NCBI RefSeq assembly: GCF_017654505.1
Contig: NC_054548.1
Span: 31,378,774-31,442,773, forward strand
Source: Polyodon spathula
Lineage: Eukaryota; Chordata; Actinopteri; Acipenseriformes; Polyodontidae
Reading direction: 5' to 3'
DNA length: 64,000 nt
Positions 58,539 through 64,000 of the stretch are shown piece after piece. Below the pieces are notes generated by a model. It was not told where the DNA came from, did not search any database, and saw only the letters and a program-made list of their open reading frames with translations. Made by a program: the position numbers and the translations under genes. Positions within the stretch are counted from its first letter, which is position 1. Each line of letters opens with the position of its first letter.

Positions 58539-58850
58539 ATAGATGTGAGTGGAACGGATCGGGACATAGAAGTAGGCATATTGCAGGTCAATCAATGTAA
58601 ACCAGTTGTCTGGTTGGACAGACTGGAGGATATGCTGTGCTGTCAACATGTTGAACTTCCTCTGTTTGAGGAACAAATTGAGGACCCTGAGATCCAGAAT
58701 AGGTCTGAAACCACCGTTCCTCTTGGGCACCAGGAAGTACCTGGAGTAAAAGCCGCTGAGGGCATTGCTTGGATCTACCAAGCGTACAGTGTTCTTCTGT
58801 TGAAGGAGTATCACGCTCGCTAGTTCGATGGTGGTGAGGAGCACACCCAT
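55737..58850 (-). CDS. 1037-codon chimeric frame: DIRS RT start fused to intact CR1 ORF2
   Basis: Residues 1-104 are DIRS reverse transcriptase (SGFYSRYFLVPKRNGGFRPI, LQYAYFYVPIRSTH). Residues from about 105 on are complete CR1 ORF2. The endonuclease covers about residues 115-345 (VTETWLSESD, GDFNFPQIKWE, SDHN). A basic linker follows, then the reverse transcriptase with SPGPDEILP, YLDFQKAFDKVPH near residue 682 and FADDTKVGG near residue 768, and the C-terminal domain ending DEILGSISY. The fusion is a by-product of insertion, and nothing suggests the joined protein is used. The CR1 part has no stop and all catalytic residues, so it could still supply ORF2 activity if transcribed. Confidence 0.85.
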   Translation of the reverse strand: MGVLLTTIELASVILLQQKNTVRLVDPSNALSGFYSRYFLVPKRNGGFRPILDLRVLNLFLKQRKFNMLTAQHILQSVQPDNWFTLIDLQYAYFYVPIRSTHIYSDQNKNNNSGKTTIKCIYLNARSIRNKILELEATALTGNYDVIGVTETWLSESDGDEYNICGYTLYRKDRQDRRGGGVALYIRNSLEAQVLNLDKENKTESIWVRITDKNSKGIIIGACYRPPDSDGEHNNLLYNDIRNVCSKGEAILMGDFNFPQIKWENPVGSAKDEIEMVEMTNDCFLTQFVKAPTRGEACLDLVFSNNEDRITKTEVREPLANSDHNMVSFEVFFKSSKVKTKAKVYNFRKANYEGMKQRLTEVDWSKIEKTPTEEGWLFFKNVVLEAQNNYIPKVDKSKCKTKLPKWFNRSIKKNIQRKKTLYRALKKDQKESTQKEYTELQMQVKKEVRKAKREIEMNIAKGAKTNSKMFFQYYNSKRTFKEEIKCLRDTNGKIIEEEKKIANMLNDYFSQVFTKEDTDNMPHMSSSSYPVLNNFSITEAEVLKGLGALKINKSPGPDEILPVVLKEMKEVIYKPLTKIMQQSLDTGVVPTDWKIANVIPIHKKGNKTEPGNYRPVSLTSIICKLMETIIRSKMENYLYGNRVLGDSQHGFRKGRSCLTNLLDFFEDATSIMDNCKAYDMVYLDFQKAFDKVPHKRLILKLNAVGIQGNTCTWIREWLTCRKQKVLIRGKTSEWSVVTSGVPQGSVLGPLLFLIYINDLDSGIVSKLVKFADDTKVGGVANTVAAAKVIQNDLDKIQNWADTWQMTFNREKCKVLHAGNKNVHYKYHMGDIEIGEGIYEKDLGVFVDSEMSSSRQCGEAIKKANKILGYIVKSVEFKSREVMLKLYNALVRPHLEYCVQFWSPRYKKDIAALERVQRRATRIIPGLKGMSYADRLKELNLFSLEQRRLRGDLIQAFKILKGIDSVDARDFFSLKKETRTRGHKWSLEKGAFRTENRRHFFTQRIVRVWNQLPSNVVEVDTLGSFKKLLDEILGSISY

Positions 58851-59446
58851 GAAGGGTGGCGAACCTAAGCAGAATTATAGAGTGTATCCGTGTCTCATTG
58901 TCGATAGCGCTCAGGAGTCCTGGGTGCAGTCTTGGCATGGATCATTGTCATTGGTCAGTCCGGTTGTGAGGGGGGTTGGTGGCAGCCGGGACCCCTCAGG
59001 GGTGGTCTCCCTTGGGCTTAGGAGGGGGCGGGTCTTTCTTATGCCCCAGCCTCGGTCTCCACCCGGAGAACCGGTTACCCCTGGCCGGCAGTTGTCCCTT
59101 GCCACAGGCTCTGCCTCTGCCTGCCTGTCTGTTTTGGGGTGGCGGGCGGTGTTCAGGCCCTATCGCCCCAGCAGACTGTGAATATCATCTTGGGCACTGG
59201 TGGTAGGCAGGAAGGCGCCAGAACTTGGAAGCGACCTCCGTGGCTTTGTGGAACCTTTCAAGGCTCACATCAATGGTCGTTCCGAACATCTGTCCCGGTG
59301 TAATAGGGGCATCTAGTAGTGCTGCCTTCTCAGTCTTGATGACCTTGGCCTTTGTTAGCCAGAGGTGTCTGCGCGCGGCAACCAGCGCCGTTAGAGACCT
59401 GCCTGATGCCTGACCTAACTCTCCATTAGGTTGGTCATCGTTCTTG

Positions 59447-59818
59447 TTACCGCCAGTAACTCCCCTGTGTCTGCCTAAGCCCGCTTCTTGGGCTCTTGCA
59501 GTGTGTAGCAGGGCCTCTGCTTTTGTTACTCCAGCACGAGAAAACTAGCTCGAGGAAATCCTGGCACAAGGGGAGGGCATGCTGTGGGTACCCTTTCTTC
59601 TGTAAGAAGCGGTTCCCCTTTTCCTCCTGTTCTGCCAGCCAGGGGAAGTCCATGGCTGCAGCTGAACGCTGCATGAGTGCCCGGAACTCTTCCTTTTGCG
59701 ACATATGCACCAAGTAAGGTAAGGAGCCCCCCGCTGTGGCTTGCCTGATGGATGTGGCTAGTTCAGATGGCGAGCATCTGCGCCTGCGTGGGGAAGGAGA
59801 GCGGTGTGCTGTGACCAC
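59447..59818 (-). pseudogene. DIRS gag-like fragment
   Basis: A 123-codon piece contains RALMQRSAAAMDFPWLAEQ and HALPLCQDFLELVFSCW. This matches the alternating AAAxDxPWP...LPLLPDFLEEV pattern of DIRS gag proteins. Flanking frames 58830-59446 and 59819-60230 are proline/serine-rich and probably the rest of gag, with breaks. Confidence 0.6.
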
Positions 59819-60333
59819 GCTGTGTAGGCGCTGTGACCACCTGTCCCCTGGTGAATGTCCCCTTGAGTGGTACTGCCTCAGCAGTGACTATCTCGCTTCC
59901 CCTGAGAAGCGCCTTCGCACCTGCACTGGTGGTGGAAAAGGGGAGTGTGACCCAGGTCTGCAGGGGAGCTCCCTGGTCACTGTTGGCTCGCCTGGTGCAC
60001 CCCGCCCCCCCCCCCGCTCCCTGTAGAGGAAAAGACCTTGGAACCTGGTACCTCATTAAAAAGGTACCAATGTGGTCACGGCTCAGTTACCCCGACCCAT
60101 CCTGTTACAAAAACCTCAGTCTCAGACGAAGATCTGCGGGAAAACCGTGGTCGATGCCGGGGTATGCAGCCGATTCAGTCGGCGTGGTCGCCGAGGGCAA
60201 GCGCAGTTGTGCTAGGTGAACCAGAGGCTTGAGAGGGATGCTAGGTGATCTTGTTCAGCCAATCACAGCACTTAATGTTTTACGTTGTATACGTTTCTGT
60301 AAATACTTGAAAATGAAAACACATGTTACAACA

Positions 60334-60747
60334 TGTTGGAAAACATGGATTGAGAATTGATTAGCAGTTTGCTAAGCATGTGGACTGGCAGAGTTATAAT
60401 GGTGTTTTTTTCTGAAAAGAGACTAACATTGCAGATAGCAGACTGTTTGGTTCAAATTGCATGTACTGCTTACAATTGATAGAGACATTGCGTCTACAAG
60501 TTTCTTGCACAGCATTGACTGCAAGCTAAAAAGATAACAATGCTGTGGACCAGAAGGGGCCAGGCTCTAAGACTTTGGAATGCAAAGCATAAAAGGGCTA
60601 AAAGGCTCCCAGGGACTGGCATTGGACCCAGAGGTTCTCAGAGAGATGAAAAGAGATAATGCCACTGGGATCAAAGGGGCAGATTTATGGACCTTTTTTC
60701 TCCAGGAGTGTGAAGAATGCACTGAGTTCAGAGGTTGTCACACAAGA

Positions 60748-60787
<40 letters not shown>

Positions 60788-61029
60788 TTAACAGAATAAT
60801 GTGTTGTACCTTTGCAATTGGTTAAGTGTCAGAGAAAGGGGAGGTGGACCATCTATACAGAAGGGTATTTAATGTCATGCAAACATTGTAATGTTGAGTA
60901 TTGCTTGTCCTGTACCTGGGACCAGACTCCCTGCATATCTCAATAAACCTGGCAACTGACTGAAGAAAAGGACTCTGTGCATTTTCTTGAATCTACTTAC
61001 TCACCATCTATTTTTTGTAAGTTACTTCA
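60334..61029 (+). mobile_element. Solo LTR (family 3), duplication CAACA
   Basis: The 696-bp block runs from tgttggaaaacatgg to aagttacttca, flanked by CAACA at 60329-60333 and 61030-61034. AATAAA is near 60942, followed by the U5-like 'ctctgtgcattttcttgaat'. A (CA)n array lies at 60751-60782. It is the same family as 12165-12796 in opposite orientation. No internal region. Confidence 0.87.
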
Positions 61030-61179
61030 CAACATACAAAACAAAACATAAGGAGTATCAAAGCAATGTTCAAGAAAATTGAAAATTGTCTCTAAATCTT
61101 GGATTCCTCAAAATAGCCACCCTTTGCCTTAATAACAGCCTCACAAACACAAGGCATTCGGTTAAGTTTCAGCAGGAAA

Positions 61180-62187
61180 TCACCCGACATGTCTTCCCAG
61201 CTTTTCTGCAGCAATTCCCAGTGATGTAGGGCACTTGTGTTTTGCTTTGACTCTTCTGTCCCGTTCATCCCATAAAAGTTTTATGGGATTGAGGTCTAGA
61301 GACTGGGCAGGGCAGGTCATTAGATTGAGTTGTCCTTCACTCGCCTTCTTTGCCAGATAGTTCTTGCACAACTTTGAGGTGTGTTTCGGGTCATTATCTT
61401 GCTGAACAATGAAGGACTGCCCAACTAGCCGTAATCCTGATGGAAAGGCATGTCTCTGAAATATGCTATGATACCCATGCTGGTTGAGCTTGCCATTGAC
61501 TTGGTAAAGATCACCAACTCTGTCACCAGCAAAGCAACCCCAGACCATGACACTGCCTCCTCCATGCTTGTCAGTGGGAACCACACATGCAGAACTCATG
61601 TGCTCACCCTCTCTGCGTCTTACAAATACTTGGCGGTTGGACCTAAATATTTCAAATTTTGACTCGACTTTTGACTTGACTTTTGTCCATAAGACCGACT
61701 TCCACTCCTCAAACGTCCAGTTTCTGTGTTTCTTGGCCAGGGCAAGTGTCTTCCTCTTATACCCTTCATGGTTTCTTTGCAGCAATTCTTCCAGTCAGGC
61801 CAGCTTCATGCAATCTCCTCTGAACAGTTGATCTTGATGCATCTGTACTTCTAGTAGCATTTAGCTGAGCTTGTATTTCAGGGGCAGTTAATCGCCGGTT
61901 TTGCAGACTTGTGACTCGAATGAACTTGTTCTCTGATTCTGAGGTCACCCTTGGCCTGCCTGACCTTGTTCGGTCCTCATGAATGCCAGTTTCTTCAAAT
62001 CGTTTTATGGTCTTGGCCACAGCAGTTGCAAAGTTCTTGCGATTTGTCTTAAAGATTGACCTTCATTTCTTAAAGTAATTACAGACATTTTTTCTGAGTG
62101 TGTTTTGCCATTTTCTGATCCCTTACATTCAGGAATGACAAACTTGTGCCTATGCTGCCTATATTTATAGTAATCATGGACCCTCAC
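61180..62187 (-). pseudogene. Tc1-type transposase, two frameshifts, first catalytic Asp lost
   Basis: The N-terminal helix-turn-helix lies in 62187-62005 (MSVITLRNEGQSLRQIAR). The second DNA-binding part and linker are in 62020-61766 (RFEETGIHEDRTRSGRPR, APEIQAQLNATR). The catalytic part is in 61785-61180 (KHGGGSVMVWGCFAGD, FIVQQDNDPKHTSK, PAQSLDLNPIKLLWDE). The second and third acidic residues are present. Where relatives have a DESKFEIF box, this copy reads VESKFEIF after a local duplication (61660-61695). It therefore lacks the first Asp as well as having two frame breaks. Inverted terminal repeats were not resolved. Confidence 0.85.
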
Positions 62188-62450
62188 CTGTTAACAATAA
62201 TTGGTGACAAAAGGTGAATTAGGTAACATGCTAGTTACATGCACAAACATGCTAGTCAGAGAACATCTAACAAAGGCACTTTTATACTTAGGCCAATGTT
62301 ATAACACCATGTTATACACATTTCAGACTTTTAACTGAGTTGGGCTTCAGACTAAAATCCCCTTGTTTTGGATGACCATTTCATTGAAATTGACAAGATT
62401 TACATTTTCATTTAAAAATAAAATTATATAAGTACATGTATCATATAATG

Positions 62451-62452
<2 letters not shown>

Positions 62453-62535
<83 letters not shown>
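62453..62535. repeat. (TA)n microsatellite
   Basis: About 41 TA units, immediately before CR1 copy f. Confidence 0.97.
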
Positions 62536-62538
<3 letters not shown>

Positions 62539-62545
62539 CAGTATT

Positions 62546-63470
62546 AGAACATAAGAAAGTTTACAATCGAGAGGAAGCCATTCGGCCCATCTTGCTCGTT
62601 TGGTTGTTAGTAGCTTATTGATCCCAGAATCTCATCAAGCAGCTTCTTGAAGGATCCCAGGGTGTCAGCTTCAACAACATTACTGGGGAGTTGATTCCAG
62701 ACCCTCACAATTCTCTGTGTAAAAAAAGTGCCTCCTATTTTCTGTTCTGAATACCCCTTTGTCTAAACTCCATTTGTGACCCCTGGTCCTTGTTTCTTTT
62801 TTCAGGCTGAAAAAGTCCCTTGGGTCGACATTGTCAATACCTTTTAGAATTTTGAATGCTTGAATTAGGTCGCCACGTAGTCTTCTTTGTTCAAGACTGA
62901 ATAGATTCAATTATTTTAGCCTGTCTGCATATGACATGCCTTTTAAACCCGGAATAATTCTGGTCACTCTTCTTTGCACTCTTTCTAGAGCAGCAATATC
63001 CTTTTTGTAGCGAGGTGACCAGACCTGAACACAATATTCAATATTCTTACTAATGCATTGTACAGTTTTACATTACTTCCCTTTATTTAAATTCAACACT
63101 TTTCACAATATATCCGAGCAGCTTGTTGGCCTTTTATATAGCTTCCCCACATTGTCTAGATGAAGACATTTCTGAGTCAACAAAAACTCCTAGGTCTTTT
63201 TCAAGGATTCCTTCTTCAATTTCAGTATCTCCCCTATGATATTTATAATGCACATTTTTATTTCCTGCATGCAAGTTTGCTTACTATACCAGAATCTAAA
63301 TCATTAATGTAGATTAGGAATAGCAGAGGACCTAATACTGATCCCTGTGGTACTCCACTGGTTACCACACTCCATTCTGAGTTTTCTCCTCTAATCAGTA
63401 CTTTCTGTTTTCTTCATGTTAACCACTCCCTAATCCATGTACATGTGTTTCCTTGAATCCTAGTCCTAGT
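62546..63470 (-). mobile_element. CR1 LINE copy f, 3' fragment with deletions
   Basis: It starts at 'aacataagaaagtttacaat' and the usual 'gcccatcttgctcgtttggt'. It runs through the C-terminal coding region (RTRGHKWSLDKG, LRGDLIQAFKILKGID) to the words near 63455. A segment of about 160 bp between the tail of the palm and the FADD box is missing at about 63275. It is intermediate in divergence. Confidence 0.87.
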
Positions 63471-63695
63471 CCCTTTAACATTTTATTATAGGTCTGTTCA
63501 AGCAATTTAAGTTATGTATGTCGGAGAGAACCACATGCGGGATTAGTGATCGTGGTAGCGCCACCTAGAAAAGGGTGTGAATAACACAGAAAAAGAGCTT
63601 GCATAAATTACAACTATTGTATTGTGAATAACAAATACCGGTACAATCATGCTTTTGCGTTTAATAATCACATGAGACTAGTAAAATTATGGACA

Positions 63696-63890
63696 ATATT
63701 CCATGCCAAAATTAAAAATAAATAAATACAGGAATACATAAATAAATGTCCATGTATTTACTTATTTCAACATTTATGTATTTATTTCTATTGATTTATT
63801 AATGTATTTATTCATTTATTTATTCATTTCAACATTTCATTTATTTATCCCTGTATGTATTTATGTATTCATAATTTTGGCATGGAATAT
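63696..63890. mobile_element. Palindromic MITE
   Basis: The left arm begins atattccatgccaaaatta, and the right arm ends taattttggcatggaatat, its near-perfect complement. The inner arms are (AAAT)n-like and also complementary, so the 195-bp element can fold into one hairpin. Flanking duplication is not evident. Superfamily unknown. Confidence 0.65.
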
Positions 63891-64000
63891 CCTCTATATA
63901 AAACTGATGTACATAACTTAATTGCTTAAACAGATTCATAATAAAAGATGGTCTTGGAGTTACTGAATTAAGTCTTTGCATAATTTATTTACCAGTCTAG

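Larger units (their letters stand above)
53330..60240 (-). mobile_element. DIRS-type tyrosine-recombinase retroelement, degraded
   Basis: Minus-strand order is gag-like (59818-59447), reverse transcriptase (58850-58539 and 55644-55000), RNase H (54908-54711), then tyrosine recombinase (about 54400-53613). This is the order of DIRS elements, which integrate with a recombinase rather than an integrase. CR1 copy e interrupts the reverse transcriptase with an ATCTAT duplication (55645-55650, 58539-58544). Many frames are broken. I could not define the inverted or split terminal repeats, so both outer limits are approximate. Confidence 0.75.

Overview
This is vertebrate genomic DNA, best explained as a non-teleost ray-finned fish such as a sturgeon or paddlefish. 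That assignment is an inference. It rests on the host gene being RSPH1 with large introns, and on abundant CR1 LINEs next to DIRS, L1/Tx1, L2, R2-like, Tc1, hAT, Harbinger and LTR elements. It would need a database search to fix. No bacterial gene, CRISPR array, rRNA or tRNA gene was found.

Host gene. Six coding exons of RSPH1 (radial spoke head 1, a MORN-repeat axonemal protein) lie on the + strand at 1118-1223, 16103-16193, 26819-26954, 31373-31444, 33202-33334 and 34200-34339, with a poly(A) signal at 34441. The 5' exons lie upstream of the window. All junctions keep frame. The first intron in the window is of the rare GC-AG class. The remaining sequence is almost all transposon-derived.

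Intron 1224-16102 holds a Gypsy integrase relic, an L2 relic, an old CR1 copy (4573-9697, -) interrupted by a Tc1 element and a solo LTR, two more solo LTRs and an R2-like LINE tail. Intron 16194-26818 is a nested stack. A minus-strand L1 is split by a solo LTR (18864-26062, duplication GAGAC). That LTR is split by a large terminal-inverted-repeat DNA transposon (19232-25867), which carries a frameshifted gene of an uncharacterised protein family and a heat-shock-like promoter. The transposon is in turn split by a near-full-length CR1 (19522-23772, +) and a palindromic LTR insertion (24723-25785, duplication TAGCC). Intron 26955-31372 holds a 3-kb R2-like LINE relic and an L1 endonuclease scrap.

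Downstream of RSPH1 (34.5-64 kb) come a Tc1 element with a foreign insert, an old + strand CR1 broken by an LTR chimera and hAT/Harbinger-like elements, a solo LTR, and a second solo LTR split by a full-length CR1 whose 5' UTR is an array of ~271-bp monomers. They are followed by an L1-Tx1 LINE, a 7-kb DIRS element carrying a CR1 in its reverse transcriptase (a 1037-codon chimeric frame), a solo LTR, a Tc1 transposase pseudogene, a CR1 tail and a palindromic MITE.

The elements do not form a pathway with the host gene. Their target duplications and interruptions do give a relative order of insertion. The most novel content is the DNA transposon at 19232-25867 (uncharacterised protein, heat-shock-element promoter), the U3-to-U3 palindromic LTR insertion, and the monomer-array promoter of the CR1 family.
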